A DNA stretch of 64,000 nucleotides, taken from Providencia rettgeri. Its GTDB lineage: Bacteria; Pseudomonadota; Gammaproteobacteria; Enterobacterales; Enterobacteriaceae. Both the position numbers and the translations under genes were made by a program. The stretch is from the NCBI RefSeq assembly GCF_013702265.1, contig NZ_CP059348.1, positions 682,001-746,000 of the forward strand, in the 5' to 3' direction. Within the stretch, counting starts at the first letter, position 1. Each line of letters opens with the position of its first letter. Below the pieces are notes generated by a model that saw nothing but the letters and a program-made list of their open reading frames with translations, was not told the DNA's origin and did no database searches. Of the stretch, positions 8,811 through 18,582 are shown one piece after another.

Positions 8811-10250
8811 ATGACAGGTCATTTTATGAAATCTATGTTAGCCGTCGCCGTAAGTACGTTAATTCTAGGAACTGCAATCCCAACTTATGCCGCGGATAAA
8901 AATGATGCAGTTTCAGAAAGTCGCGCTGCAAAAGGGGATATCACTAAATTTGGTGGTGCTCGCCGTTTATCGACTGAACAGACGGATATCATGAAAGCAG
9001 CACTGCATAATGGTCAAGCAAAGAACGTCATTTTATTTATCGGCGATGGTATGGGTGATTCTGAAATTACCGTCGCACGTAACTATGCAGAAGGCGCTGG
9101 CGGTTTCTTTAAAGGAATCGATGCACTGCCAATCACTGGGCAATACACCCATTACGCATTAGACAAGAAAACACAAAAACCAGACTATGTAACTGATTCT
9201 GCGGCATCTGCAACTGCATGGTCTTCCGGTGTGAAAACCTATAACGGCGCTTTAGGGATTGATGTGTTTGGTAACGACCATGACACATTGATTGAAATTG
9301 CAAAACGTAATGGCAAAGCAACGGGCAACGTGACGACATCGGAAATCCAAGATGCAACGCCAGCGGCTCAATTTGCTCACGTGACGGGGCGTAAATGTTA
9401 CGGTCCAGAAGAAACCAGTGAAAAATGTGCAACTAATGCATTAGAAAATGGCGGTCGTGGTTCTATCTCTGAACAGTTAATGATCACCCGCGCCGATGTC
9501 ACATTAGGTGGTGGTGCAAAAAGCTTTAAGCAGGAAGCTAAAGCGGGTGATTACAAAGGGAAAACCTTGGAAAAACAAGCGGAAGAGCGTGGATTCACTA
9601 TCGTTCGTGATGCTAAGTCACTCGATGCAATCAAAGAAGCTAACCAAGATAAGCCAGTGTTAGGCCTGTTCCATGATGGCAATATGACCGTGGCGTGGGA
9701 AGGTCCAAAAGCCACTTATCACGGCAACTTAAATAATGCAGCTTTAGAGTGTAAACCGAATTCTAAGTTAGACCCGAATGCACCGACATTAGCGCAAATG
9801 ACGGAAAAAGCGATTGATTTACTGAAAGTAAATCCGAATGGCTTCTTCTTACAGGTTGAAAGCGCATCTATCGATAAACAGGATCATAAAGCGAACCCAT
9901 GTGGCCAAATCGGCGAGACTGTCTCGCTGGATCAAGCAGTGCAAGTGGGCTTAGATTTCGCTAAGAAGCACGGTGATACGCTGGTTATCGTGACGGCTGA
10001 CCACTCGCATTCTAGTCAAATTATTCCAGACGGAACTAAGTCATCAGGCTTAACTCAAGCGCTGATTACTAAAGATGGTACCGTGATGACCGTGAACTAC
10101 GGTAACTCCGAAGAAGAAGATTCACAGGAGCATACAGGTGCTCAGCTACGTGTTGCAGCTTATGGTCCACATGCCGCGAACGTGATGGGTCTGACCGACC
10201 AAACCGATTTGTTCTTTACCATGCGCGATGCGATGGGATTGAAGCAATAA
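8811..10250 (+). CDS. phoA: Periplasmic alkaline phosphatase PhoA
   Basis: Secreted phosphomonoesterase of 479 residues, including a signal peptide ([19 protein letters not shown], cut after TYA). The catalytic serine is in [12 protein letters not shown], metal ligands are visible in [17 protein letters not shown] and [10 protein letters not shown], and the histidine near the end is in [11 protein letters not shown]. Length and order match E. coli PhoA (471). The ATG at 8811 follows GGCAAGGA; an ATG 15 bases later is an alternative. It is monocistronic, with a Pho box upstream and a terminator downstream. Confidence 0.95.
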   Translation: MTGHFMKSMLAVAVSTLILGTAIPTYAADKNDAVSESRAAKGDITKFGGARRLSTEQTDIMKAALHNGQAKNVILFIGDGMGDSEITVARNYAEGAGGFFKGIDALPITGQYTHYALDKKTQKPDYVTDSAASATAWSSGVKTYNGALGIDVFGNDHDTLIEIAKRNGKATGNVTTSEIQDATPAAQFAHVTGRKCYGPEETSEKCATNALENGGRGSISEQLMITRADVTLGGGAKSFKQEAKAGDYKGKTLEKQAEERGFTIVRDAKSLDAIKEANQDKPVLGLFHDGNMTVAWEGPKATYHGNLNNAALECKPNSKLDPNAPTLAQMTEKAIDLLKVNPNGFFLQVESASIDKQDHKANPCGQIGETVSLDQAVQVGLDFAKKHGDTLVIVTADHSHSSQIIPDGTKSSGLTQALITKDGTVMTVNYGNSEEEDSQEHTGAQLRVAAYGPHAANVMGLTDQTDLFFTMRDAMGLKQ

Positions 10251-10270
10251 ACCAACCCCTGTAGTTAAAA

Positions 10271-10306
10271 GTTCTCTGTGGCAGGATGCTGCAGAGAACT
10301 TTTTTG
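10271..10306 (+). terminator. phoA terminator
   Basis: GTTCTCTG and CAGAGAAC pair across a 13-base loop, followed by TTTTTTG. Confidence 0.88.
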
Positions 10307-10438
10307 TTTATAAAGTCCAATAAATCCTCATTAAGTTTCCTTATTCATGCCCTGATTTCTTTTTTATTGTGTAGTCTGTATGCTCTCTATGTATCCGATT
10401 TATATAATATTTATATCCGAACAAAGAGAACAATAATA

Positions 10439-10969
10439 ATGAGAGAAGTACGTGAACTCACGCGGGATGAAATCCCAAATGTGTGGTCGATTGATAGAAC
10501 TGAATTGATTGAACACCTTTATCTTCACCAACAAGGAAAATTAGTTCTTTCCGCTCAGCGTTTTGATATGAAAGGTTGGCCGGAAGGTGAAACCGATGCA
10601 TACACCCCACATTTACTGAAAAGTTATGATAATGGTGCCGTTTTCTTTGGTATTTTTGATGACGAAAAACTGATTGCGGCGGCGAGTTTAGATAACGTAT
10701 GGCGAGGAGAAAATCAGGATCTGTTACAACTTTCTTTCCTTCATGTTAGTCACCAATATCGTGGTGAAGGGCTGGGTAGCCAGCTTTTCAAATTTTGTCA
10801 GCAGAGGGCGTTGGAGAAAGGCGCTGGTGGGTTGTATATTTCTGCAACCCCTTCCGAAAACACGGTACATTTTTATCAATATATGGGCTGTGAACTGCTC
10901 GAAAAGCCAGATCCTGAACTGTTTGCGCTAGAGCCTGAGGATATTCACTTTGTTTGTATTTTTGAGTGA
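10439..10969 (+). CDS. GNAT-family N-acetyltransferase
   Basis: A 176-residue acyltransferase. The acetyl-CoA binding loop is in HQYRGEGLGSQLFKF, preceded by the LSFLHVS beta strand, and the C-terminal fold shows SENTVHFYQYMGCEL. Start chosen at the ATG after AAAGAGAAC; the frame open from 10286 is leader. Single gene between two hairpins. Substrate unknown. Confidence 0.82.
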   Translation: MREVRELTRDEIPNVWSIDRTELIEHLYLHQQGKLVLSAQRFDMKGWPEGETDAYTPHLLKSYDNGAVFFGIFDDEKLIAAASLDNVWRGENQDLLQLSFLHVSHQYRGEGLGSQLFKFCQQRALEKGAGGLYISATPSENTVHFYQYMGCELLEKPDPELFALEPEDIHFVCIFE

Positions 10970-10979
10970 TGTTTTCACA

Positions 10980-11003
10980 GTGGGGAGATATTTTTCCCCA
11001 CAA
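10980..11003 (+). terminator. Hairpin after GNAT gene
   Basis: GTGGGGA and TCCCCAC pair across a T-rich loop just after the stop. The U run is poor, so function is less sure. Confidence 0.5.
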
Positions 11004-11121
11004 AAATTTGATTGATTTTTATAGAAACGCAGATATTATTGATAATCATTATTATCTTTAGCAAAATTATAGGCTAATTAAGAGTTAGCTAAAAACTCGT
11101 TAGCTATAAATGGGAGGCGTT

Positions 11122-11376
11122 ATGGGAACTAGCGTATCAAAAGCAACAGGGTTGCGGCGTATTGGTGCTGGTTTGTGGGGCGTCTTCGCGGTGGTGTTAC
11201 TGAGTATTATGTATTTGCTAAGCAATATGGGGTTTGATCCACTGAAAGTGGCGATGATCACCTTGATGATTACGACGGCAGGCATGCTGTTTAATCGAGG
11301 TTCTCGCCGCTTATTAATTATTCCAGCAGTGATGTCTTTAGGCTGTTTTTTGCTGATTTTTATTATGCGAAGCTAA
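11122..11376 (+). CDS. Small inner-membrane protein, DUF1435-like
   Basis: 84 residues with three hydrophobic segments (about 16-34, 42-58, 64-82). The ATG at 11122 follows GGGAGG and is preferred to the ATG at 11110. Small DUF1435 proteins are found near the leucine tRNA and rsmC region in enterobacteria, and the position here fits, but the family call is from memory. Function unknown. Confidence 0.65.
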   Translation: MGTSVSKATGLRRIGAGLWGVFAVVLLSIMYLLSNMGFDPLKVAMITLMITTAGMLFNRGSRRLLIIPAVMSLGCFLLIFIMRS

Positions 11377-11482
11377 GATTATCTAAGCGATATCTCGGTT
11401 AGGAATATTGCGTGAATGGCTATTGAGAATTGAATATCTGAAGATTGAATTTTTCAAGATTAAGGCTACGAATCATTAACAG

Positions 11483-11568
11483 TGGTGCGAAAGGGGGGAC
11501 TTGAACCCCCACGTCCATAGGACACTAACACCTGAAGCTAGCGCGTCTACCAATTCCGCCACCCTCGC
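11483..11568 (-). tRNA. tRNA-Leu (CAG)
   Basis: Reading on the minus strand it begins GCGAGGGTGGCGGAATTGG and ends with encoded CCA. It has a class II long variable arm. The anticodon loop TTCAGGT carries CAG. The T-arm has GGTTCAAGTCC. Length 86. Close match to the E. coli leuV type. Confidence 0.95.
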
Positions 11569-11613
11569 AAATACTGTCAAAATTCTTTCTATTGATACTT
11601 GTCTATATCATGC

Positions 11614-11769
11614 TCAACGCATAGATAATTGAAATTATGATATGAGCTTTCTTACTCAAAAGAATTTCAATTAGATAAAGGCGACAAACGCCGCTATTCC
11701 GTTGAGCATAGATAACTATGTGATACGGATAGCGAAGAGCAGTCAACGCATAGATAATTGAAATTATGA
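11614..11769 (+). repeat. 27-bp direct repeat in the tRNA-Leu spacer
   Basis: A 27-base sequence beginning TCAACGCATAGATAATTGAA occurs at 11614-11640 and again at 11743-11769. A partial relative (GTTGAGCATAGATAA) lies at 11701. Together with the twin tRNAs this looks like a product of tandem duplication of a tRNA unit of about 295 bases. Confidence 0.75.
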
Positions 11770-11777
11770 AGAGTAAG

Positions 11778-11863
11778 TGGTGCGAAAGGGGGGACTTGAA
11801 CCCCCACGTCCAAAGGACACTAACACCTGAAGCTAGCGCGTCTACCAATTCCGCCACCCTCGC
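11778..11863 (-). tRNA. tRNA-Leu (CAG), second copy
   Basis: Same sequence as the copy at 11483-11568 except for one base in the variable arm. The anticodon is CAG and CCA is encoded. On the minus strand this copy is promoter-proximal, so both may be processed from one transcript. Confidence 0.95.
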
Positions 11864-11970
11864 AATACTAACTCTTTTGCATAATTGCTCATGCATCAAT
11901 AGTACGGTGCGGATTTTAGGCTAATTTGCGCAGACGTCAATAAATTTTTATCAACGCTATCTTGTTTGAT

Positions 11971-12002
11971 GAAAAAACGGCCAACTTATAAAGTTGACCG
12001 TT
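11971..12002 (-). terminator. rsmC terminator
   Basis: On the minus strand: AACGGTCAACT, short loop, AGTTGGCCGTT, then TTTTTTC. One mismatch in the stem. Confidence 0.8.
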
Positions 12003-12037
12003 AGAAACAAAATCGACAATGGGATAATTCCGTCGTT

Positions 12038-13051
12038 TTAGCGCTTAATGGCTTCGTAAACTTTGAATTTACCTGTCTTAGCCAGAACCACATGACCGCC
12101 AAACGCTTTATCCAGTAAGTCAGGATAAGGTAAAAATGCGTTCGCCACGATCCGTAAGCGTCCGCCTTTTTTCAGGTGCTTAGGTGCTTGGAAAATCAGT
12201 GTTTCTACCGCGTTATAACTGGTGTTGATCCCATCATGGAACGGTGGATTTGAAATGATCCAATCAAATTTATCATCAACATCGGAATAGACGTCGCTTG
12301 GGATCACTTTTCCGGTAAGGTTGTTGGCTGCTAATGTTGCTGTAGCGGAATCAATCGCGGATGCGCTGACATCACTCAGAGTTAAGGTGACATCCGGATT
12401 TTGTGAGCCGATAACCGCAGCGAGTACGCCGTTACCACAAGCCAGATCAAGCACATTACCACTCATTGGCTCAGTTAATGTGGATAGCAGTAAATCACTG
12501 CCGATATCTAACTCGTTATGGCTGAATACACCTGGAAGCGCATGAATTTTCACGCTATCAACCTGATAGTTACGCCACCAGCGTTTAATATCAAATTCGG
12601 TTGGTTGCTCGAGTTCACCATAATAGAGCCCACAACGGCGTGCCGAGTCAATTTTTTGCAGTGTTGCAATCCCATCCATAATCGCTTCGGCACTTTTTAC
12701 GCCACTGCGATTTTCGCCGACGATAAAAATTTGGCTGCCAGCAGCAAGATGGGTACATAAGTCATCAAGTTGGAACGCGGCTTCTTGTTTGTTCTTAGAC
12801 CAAAAGTAAATTAAGGTGTCGCAAGGTTTAACGAATTCCGCGGTTGCTGTTGAAGCAAACAGAACATTTTCACCCAATGCCGGCTGTAAGTTTTTCCAGC
12901 GATGGTACTGGTTAGTGAGCACGCGCACGCTGGCGGCTTCTAAAATTGCGCCCAGTTCATCCTGAATATCGCCTGCCAAAAGAACATGACGATCGGTAAA
13001 GTGCTCTAAATGGCGTTGAATAACTTCGCTGGCGGGTGTCAGTAATGACAT
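12038..13051 (-). CDS. rsmC: 16S rRNA (guanine-1207-N2)-methyltransferase RsmC
   Basis: Uses S-adenosylmethionine to methylate G1207 of 16S rRNA in the 30S subunit. 337 residues. The N-terminal non-catalytic half has [13 protein letters not shown] [15 protein letters not shown]. The C-terminal Rossmann half has [16 protein letters not shown] (SAM motif I) and the catalytic motif [10 protein letters not shown]. The start [10 protein letters not shown] matches the E. coli RsmC start; an 11-residue upstream extension in frame is not used. Divergent from holD, as in E. coli. Confidence 0.95.
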   Translation of the reverse strand: MSLLTPASEVIQRHLEHFTDRHVLLAGDIQDELGAILEAASVRVLTNQYHRWKNLQPALGENVLFASTATAEFVKPCDTLIYFWSKNKQEAAFQLDDLCTHLAAGSQIFIVGENRSGVKSAEAIMDGIATLQKIDSARRCGLYYGELEQPTEFDIKRWWRNYQVDSVKIHALPGVFSHNELDIGSDLLLSTLTEPMSGNVLDLACGNGVLAAVIGSQNPDVTLTLSDVSASAIDSATATLAANNLTGKVIPSDVYSDVDDKFDWIISNPPFHDGINTSYNAVETLIFQAPKHLKKGGRLRIVANAFLPYPDLLDKAFGGHVVLAKTGKFKVYEAIKR

Positions 13052-13185
13052 ATTCTGTCTATCTCCTAAAATGAATATAACCACGCGGACTACCTTACCA
13101 GAAAAAAGATAAATAGCATTGCTCTGTTGGCGCTATTAATCCCCTTTGATAAGATGTGGTTGTTAACTAACGACTGGGTAAAGCA

Positions 13186-13596
13186 ATGACACGACGTGAC
13201 AGACTTTTAGAACAAATGGGGATCACTCAATGGATGGTGAGAAATCCGACTGTGTTACGTGGTGAACGTGGTGTACGCATTCCTGAGTCGACTAAGCTTA
13301 TTATTATCACTGATGAGAACCTTGATTTAAACAGCCAGCTGCTAAAAGATATTTTTCTCACAATGAAGATCGATGAGATTGACGTTGTATGCATTAATTC
13401 TGAGCAGCTCAAACTCATTCCAACACCAATAACAATACCTTGTTGGGTGATAGGGGATGGCATTCATCCCGAGGGTTCAAAAGTCACATTTATTTCTCCT
13501 GTTTTGTCTGAACTGATAGCAAGCAGCAATGCTAAACAGGCACTATGGAAACAAATTTATCAATATGATGAAAATTTCAACACTCAAGCAATCTGA
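13186..13596 (+). CDS. holD: DNA polymerase III psi subunit HolD
   Basis: 136-residue psi subunit, which links the clamp loader to chi and SSB. It begins TRRDRLLEQMGITQWMVRNP, the conserved N-terminal segment that binds the clamp loader, and keeps the short alpha/beta body and the C-terminal ALWKQIYQYD. Overlaps rimI by 32 bases in another frame, the same translational coupling as in E. coli. Confidence 0.93.
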   Translation: MTRRDRLLEQMGITQWMVRNPTVLRGERGVRIPESTKLIIITDENLDLNSQLLKDIFLTMKIDEIDVVCINSEQLKLIPTPITIPCWVIGDGIHPEGSKVTFISPVLSELIASSNAKQALWKQIYQYDENFNTQAI

Positions 13597-14035
13597 TCTC
13601 GCCACAGCCTTCTTAATTGAAAAGTTAAGCCATGATTTTCCGTGGACTGAGCGAGTTTTTTATGGAAACCAAGGTGAAAAGTACCATAATCTAAAAATAT
13701 CAGTTAATAATCAAATTGTTGGGTATGCAATAACTCAGTATGTATTAGATGAAGCTACGCTGTTTAACATTGCCATTCATCCTGATTTTCAAGGGCGTGG
13801 TTATGGGCGTATGTTATTAGAAAGATTAATTAACGACCTTGTTAATCGAGGTATTTCAACGCTATGGCTGGAAGTGCGAGAATCGAACACCTCAGCCATT
13901 CATCTGTATGACAAACTCGGTTTTCAACAGGCTACTGTGCGTAAAGATTATTATCCAACGAAAACAGGCCGAGAAGATGCGTTAGTACTGGCATTAACCT
14001 TGTTCAGTGAAGATATGTTTAGTCAAAAAGCGTAA
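13565..14035 (+). CDS. rimI: Ribosomal protein S18-alanine N-acetyltransferase RimI
   Basis: GNAT enzyme of about 156 residues acetylating the N-terminal alanine of ribosomal protein S18. Diagnostic stretches shared with E. coli RimI are DEATLFNIAIHPDFQGRGYG (acetyl-CoA loop), TLWLEVRESNTSAIHLYDKL and YYPTKTGREDAL. Two consecutive ATG codons at 13565 and 13568 are possible starts. In E. coli yjjG and prfC follow; here a carnitine locus lies between rimI and the prfC remnant. Confidence 0.94.
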   Translation: MMKISTLKQSDLATAFLIEKLSHDFPWTERVFYGNQGEKYHNLKISVNNQIVGYAITQYVLDEATLFNIAIHPDFQGRGYGRMLLERLINDLVNRGISTLWLEVRESNTSAIHLYDKLGFQQATVRKDYYPTKTGREDALVLALTLFSEDMFSQKA

Positions 14036-14050
14036 TCCATTTTTCTAAAG

Positions 14051-14087
14051 AAAAACCACGGTAGCCCAGCAGCCACCGTGGTTTTTT
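14051..14087. terminator. Bidirectional terminator between rimI and the BCCT gene
   Basis: AAAAACCACGGT and ACCGTGGTTTTTT form a perfect inverted repeat with T runs on both strands, serving two convergent genes. Confidence 0.9.
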
Positions 14088-14109
14088 ATAACCTTCACGA
14101 GCCTATCAT

Positions 14110-15672
14110 TTACGATTTTTCTGTTTCCGTGAAGATAGGTTTTCTCAAGCGCCCAACTTTTTCTTTCAGGCTCCTTTTGACTTTGGTCGTCGCTTTGACT
14201 TCTTCATTCAGACCTTTATAGGTTGAGTAGCACATAATCAACATTAACACCGAAAGTGGGATTGCGGTGGCGACAAGTGCGGACTGTAAACCAGTGAGTC
14301 CTCCCGTCATGATAAGCACGATAGCAATCGCCGCAATGACCACTCCCCAGATAGTTTTGGTCACATGGCTTGGATTTGGATTACCATTCTCACTGACCAT
14401 ACCTAAGACGAATACCGCTGAGTTTGCTGACGTAATAAAGAACACCATCACCAAGACCATGGCTAAGATACTGATTAACGTTGGTGCTGGGAAATAATCT
14501 AAGAATTTAAACAGTGCAGACGTGACATCGGTTTTGACTGCATCCGCTAAGGCCACTTCACCGAGATTTTGGATGATATGGATGGCTGAGCCGCCCATCA
14601 CCGCAAACCAAGCAAATGAACCTAACACCGGAATAAATACGGCACCAATCATAAACTCTTTGATTGTACGACCTTTGGAAATACGCGCGACGAAGCTACC
14701 CACTAATGGTGCCCATGCAATCCACCAGCCGAAATAAAACAGTGTCCAGTTAGCAATCCACGAACCATCATTATAAGGCTCAGTACGGAATGACATGCTG
14801 ACGAAATTTTGCATGTAATCCCCGATACCTTGGAACAGTACTTTCAAGATAGTTTGTGTTGGACCAGCAAACAGAATAAACCCCATTAATGCGAAGGCAA
14901 GCAACATGTTGAGGTTCGAAAGGTGCTTAATGGCGCCCTGTAATCCTGAAATGGTCGAGGCGATATAAATAACAGTCACAACGGCAATAATCGTGATTTG
15001 AATATAAATACTAACAGGCAAATCCCACAGATAATGCATTCCGCTGTTGACTTGTAACGTACCAAACCCGAGGGATGTAGCGATACCAATCACTATGGAT
15101 AACACGACTAGTACATCCACCCATTTTCCAATTGACCCTTTGATACGATCGCCAATTAATGGATAAAACACGGAACTTAATGAAGAGGGCAATTTTTTTC
15201 TGAACTGGAAAAAGGCTAAAGAAACTCCGACTAAGGCATAGCAAGCCCAAGCCGAAACGCCCCAATGCAGATAGACATATTGCATCGCTGTTTTTGCGGA
15301 TTGCTCCGTCATTCCTGGTCCCATTGGCGGGCTAATATAGTAAGAAACGGGTTCGGCTACGCCCCAAAATACCAAACTGATCCCAATCGATGCGCTAAAC
15401 AGCATACCGACCCAAGTGGCCGTGTTGTATTCCGGTTTGTCATTATCATCGCCTAAGCGAATATGACCAAACTTCGAAAATCCCAGGTACATACAGAAGC
15501 TAAAAAAAATGAAAACGGCGCCGAGAATAAACCAACCTAAGTTGTTATAGATAAAGCTCAGGGCCGAGTGTGAAAATGTTTCCAGTTTGTCGGGAATAAA
15601 AGCCCCTAAGCCTATAAGGATAAGGCTAAAGGCGAGGGATACGTAAAATACAGACCTTTTATGATTCATCAT
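14110..15672 (-). CDS. BCCT-family betaine/carnitine transporter
   Basis: Inner-membrane transporter of 520 residues with about 12 transmembrane helices, in the BetT/CaiT/OpuD family. The conserved tryptophan-rich central helix is present (FYFGWWIAWAPLVGSFVARI), as are GFGTLQVNSGMHYL and GVAEPVSYY in the first repeat. The start is the first of two ATG codons behind GGAGAAGAGG; a more distal ATG is not supported. Divergent from the carnitine oxygenase gene across 290 bases, so the natural reading is carnitine or gamma-butyrobetaine uptake for the pathway beside it. Confidence 0.9.
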   Translation of the reverse strand: MMNHKRSVFYVSLAFSLILIGLGAFIPDKLETFSHSALSFIYNNLGWFILGAVFIFFSFCMYLGFSKFGHIRLGDDNDKPEYNTATWVGMLFSASIGISLVFWGVAEPVSYYISPPMGPGMTEQSAKTAMQYVYLHWGVSAWACYALVGVSLAFFQFRKKLPSSLSSVFYPLIGDRIKGSIGKWVDVLVVLSIVIGIATSLGFGTLQVNSGMHYLWDLPVSIYIQITIIAVVTVIYIASTISGLQGAIKHLSNLNMLLAFALMGFILFAGPTQTILKVLFQGIGDYMQNFVSMSFRTEPYNDGSWIANWTLFYFGWWIAWAPLVGSFVARISKGRTIKEFMIGAVFIPVLGSFAWFAVMGGSAIHIIQNLGEVALADAVKTDVTSALFKFLDYFPAPTLISILAMVLVMVFFITSANSAVFVLGMVSENGNPNPSHVTKTIWGVVIAAIAIVLIMTGGLTGLQSALVATAIPLSVLMLIMCYSTYKGLNEEVKATTKVKRSLKEKVGRLRKPIFTETEKS

Positions 15673-15964
15673 ACCTCTTCTCCAGTTGCTCACTTCTTTA
15701 TTATCGCTTTTGTTGAGTCGTTATTTTGCAGGTGATGCTTACTTTGGGTTTACAAAGGATAGCCATTCAAAGATTGCCCAGTCAACAACTAATTAACTAA
15801 ACATTAACATTGTAATTATTAAATTATGATGCAATGCATTGAATTAAATCATAAATAATTTTATTTATAAAACCTACCGAGATTTTGTTTGATCATTATT
15901 GCGATCTTCGTTAACATTCGCCTAAAAGATGTTAACTATAAGTTTACAAAAAGAGAGGGCAATT

Positions 15965-17092
15965 ATGAGCAATGCAGCTAAAGTCATTTCGATTAATGAT
16001 CACCTTGATATAGATAATGCATGGACTATCCCTGCACGTTATTACACATCCGAAGACATTTTTGATTTTGAAAAAGAAAAAATCTTTGCTAACTCATGGG
16101 TTTGTGTTGGTCATGTGAGTGAAGTAAAAGAAAAAAATGCCTATATTACTCGCCAATTAATTGGTGAAAGCCTTGTGATTGTTCGTGGTCGTGATGATGT
16201 TTTGCGCGGCTTTTATAACGTTTGCCCTCATCGTGGTCATCAGTTGATCAGCGGTGATGGCGGGAAAATGAAAAACGTGATTACCTGCCCTTATCATGCT
16301 TGGGCATTCAAGTTGGATGGGCAGTTGGCACATGCAACTAACTGTGAAAACGTGAATAACTTTGAAGCGGATGCGATGTCATTAAGTTCTTTCCATGTGA
16401 CTGAGCACGCAGGCTTTATCTATGTAAACTTGACGGACGGTGTGCCTCAACCAATTGAAGAGCAGTTACCCGGTTTAGCCGAAAAAATGGAAGAAGCGTG
16501 CGCGGTTATCAATGACCTGAAATTAGCAGCGCGTTTTGTTAGCCATACTCCGGCTAACTGGAAAACCATCGTTGATAACTACATTGAATGCTATCACTGC
16601 CCGACTAACCACGTTAGCTTTGCCAGCTCTGTGGATGTGAATGTGTATGAGCACCTGCTTAAAGATAATTGGACGGTACAAATCGGTAAAGCCAAGCCCT
16701 CTGAATCCTCTTATCAGTTCGATGAGTCAGTATTAGACCCGCGTTTCTTTGGTTTTTGGATTTGGCCAAGCACCATGTTCAATATGCCTCCTGGCGGCGA
16801 TTTTATGACCGTGATTTATGAATTCCCGGTGAATGCGGGCGAGACATTGCAGCATTACGATATCTATTTCTTGAATGAAGAACTGACGGAATATCAGAAA
16901 AATTTAGTGGAATGGTACCGCACGGTATTCCGTCCTGAAGATTTACGTTTGGTGGAAAGTGTACAAAAAGGCCTGCGTTCCCGTGGATATCGTGGTCAAG
17001 GACGCATTATGGCCGATAGACAACGTAGTGGGATCAGCGAGCACGGTGTTGCCCACTTCCACAAAATTGTAGCTGGCGCTCACTCAGAATAA
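15965..17092 (+). CDS. cntA: Carnitine monooxygenase oxygenase subunit, CntA/YeaW-like
   Basis: Rieske non-haem iron oxygenase of 375 residues. With its reductase it cleaves carnitine to trimethylamine and malic semialdehyde. The Rieske [2Fe-2S] ligands are in CPHRGH and CPYHAW, 17 residues apart. The mononuclear iron site is in DNYIECYHCPTNH. The ATG at 15965 follows GAGAGGG. The assignment to carnitine rather than another quaternary amine rests on the neighbours: aldehyde dehydrogenase, CntB-type reductase, BCCT transporter and D-malate dehydrogenase, the set known from the Acinetobacter carnitine locus. Confidence 0.9.
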   Translation: MSNAAKVISINDHLDIDNAWTIPARYYTSEDIFDFEKEKIFANSWVCVGHVSEVKEKNAYITRQLIGESLVIVRGRDDVLRGFYNVCPHRGHQLISGDGGKMKNVITCPYHAWAFKLDGQLAHATNCENVNNFEADAMSLSSFHVTEHAGFIYVNLTDGVPQPIEEQLPGLAEKMEEACAVINDLKLAARFVSHTPANWKTIVDNYIECYHCPTNHVSFASSVDVNVYEHLLKDNWTVQIGKAKPSESSYQFDESVLDPRFFGFWIWPSTMFNMPPGGDFMTVIYEFPVNAGETLQHYDIYFLNEELTEYQKNLVEWYRTVFRPEDLRLVESVQKGLRSRGYRGQGRIMADRQRSGISEHGVAHFHKIVAGAHSE

Positions 17093-17116
17093 TCGCAAGG
17101 GATGGGAGACGTGACG

Positions 17117-18565
17117 ATGAACAGGTTAAAACATGCCGCACTATTTCGCCAAGCCTGCTATATCAATGGTCGCTGGGTAGAAACGGAGAACAAAATTCCC
17201 GTGACCAATCCGGCGTCTCAAACAGTGCTGGGGACCATCCCCAGCCTAACAGCGACACAGGTTGATGAAGCCATTGAGCAAGCCCATACCGCGATGGCAG
17301 GATGGAGCCAATTAACGGCAAAAGCGCGCTCAATTATTTTGCGCCGTTGGTTTGAGTTAATTGAGGAAAACATTGATGATCTTGGGTTGCTGATGACCCT
17401 TGAGCAAGGTAAGCCGCTGCATGAAGCAAAAGGCGAAATTCGTTATGCAGCCTCTTTTATTGAGTGGTTTGCAGAGGAAGGTAAGCGTGTTTATGGGGAA
17501 ACGATTCCACAAACCGTTGGAACAAATCGCCTTTCTACGATCAAGCAACCCATTGGCGTGTGCAGCGCGATTACGCCTTGGAATTTCCCTGCGGCGATGA
17601 TCACGCGTAAAGCGGCGCCGGCACTTGCAGCAGGGTGCAGTATCATCATCAAGCCGGCCACCGAAACGCCATTTACCGCATTAGCATTGGCTCAACTTGC
17701 TGATGAAGCGGGGATCCCTGCGGGTATTTTTAATGTGGTCACTGGGGAATCTCGTATTCTGGGGGAAAGACTGACCAAACATGCGCTGATCAGTAAGTTT
17801 TCTTTTACAGGGTCAACACAAGTGGGGCGTGTATTAGCGGAGCAGTGCGCATCGACTATCAAGAAAACGTCGCTTGAATTAGGTGGAAACGCACCATTTA
17901 TTGTTTTCGACGATGCGGATATCGATAAAGCGGTCACTAGCGCTATCCAAGCCAAATTCCGCAATGGTGGGCAAACCTGTGTCTGTGTTAACCGTTTTTA
18001 TCTTCATGATGCCATTTTTGATGAATTCGAACGCAAGTTTGTGGCGCAAGTTGCCAAGTTAAAAGTCGGCAATGGTGTGGATGCCGGGGTCGATATTGGG
18101 CCGATGATCACCACGAAAGCGATTGATGGAATGAATCAACTTCTTGAGGATGCTCTTGCTAAAGGCGCGCGCCGAGTGACATTAGGTTCTGAAATTGAGG
18201 AGCACGGTCACTTTATCAACCCGAAAGTGCTGGTGGATGTTGATGATTCAATGGATATCGTCCATGAAGAGATTTTTGGCCCGATTGCCACATTGATTCG
18301 ATTTAGTGATGAAGATGAAGTGCTTCGCCGTGCCAATAACACCATATATGGTTTAGCCGCTTATTTCTTTTCTCGGGATGTAAACCGTATTTACCGAGTG
18401 GCTGAAAAGCTGCAAAGCGGCATGGTTGGGATCAATACCGGTTTGATTTCTAACGAAGTAGCTCCGTTTGGTGGGGTTAAACAGTCGGGGTTAGGTAAAG
18501 AAGGCTCCCATTATGGTATCGATGATTATTTAAGTATCAAATATCTGTGTCTTGATATCGCGTAA
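17117..18565 (+). CDS. Malic/succinic semialdehyde dehydrogenase-like enzyme
   Basis: Aldehyde dehydrogenase of 482 residues, most like GabD-type succinate semialdehyde dehydrogenases (ITPWNFPAAMITRKAAPALA, catalytic glutamate in LELGGNAP, cysteine in GGQTCVCVNRF, EEIFGP). Placed between the two carnitine oxygenase subunits, it most likely oxidises the malic semialdehyde released from carnitine to malate (inference from context). The start at 17117 is supported by GGGAG nine bases upstream. 24 bases after cntA, 17 before cntB. Confidence 0.87.
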   Translation: MNRLKHAALFRQACYINGRWVETENKIPVTNPASQTVLGTIPSLTATQVDEAIEQAHTAMAGWSQLTAKARSIILRRWFELIEENIDDLGLLMTLEQGKPLHEAKGEIRYAASFIEWFAEEGKRVYGETIPQTVGTNRLSTIKQPIGVCSAITPWNFPAAMITRKAAPALAAGCSIIIKPATETPFTALALAQLADEAGIPAGIFNVVTGESRILGERLTKHALISKFSFTGSTQVGRVLAEQCASTIKKTSLELGGNAPFIVFDDADIDKAVTSAIQAKFRNGGQTCVCVNRFYLHDAIFDEFERKFVAQVAKLKVGNGVDAGVDIGPMITTKAIDGMNQLLEDALAKGARRVTLGSEIEEHGHFINPKVLVDVDDSMDIVHEEIFGPIATLIRFSDEDEVLRRANNTIYGLAAYFFSRDVNRIYRVAEKLQSGMVGINTGLISNEVAPFGGVKQSGLGKEGSHYGIDDYLSIKYLCLDIA

Positions 18566-18582
18566 CGGAAAAAGGAACTGTG

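Noticed and set aside
11614..11769. Repeats in the tRNA spacer as a possible CRISPR
   Set aside because: Only two copies, 102 bases apart, explained by duplication of the tRNA unit; no cas genes.
11603..11899. 98-codon open frame on the minus strand
   Set aside because: It runs through a tRNA-Leu gene and spacer repeats; no ribosome site or protein character.
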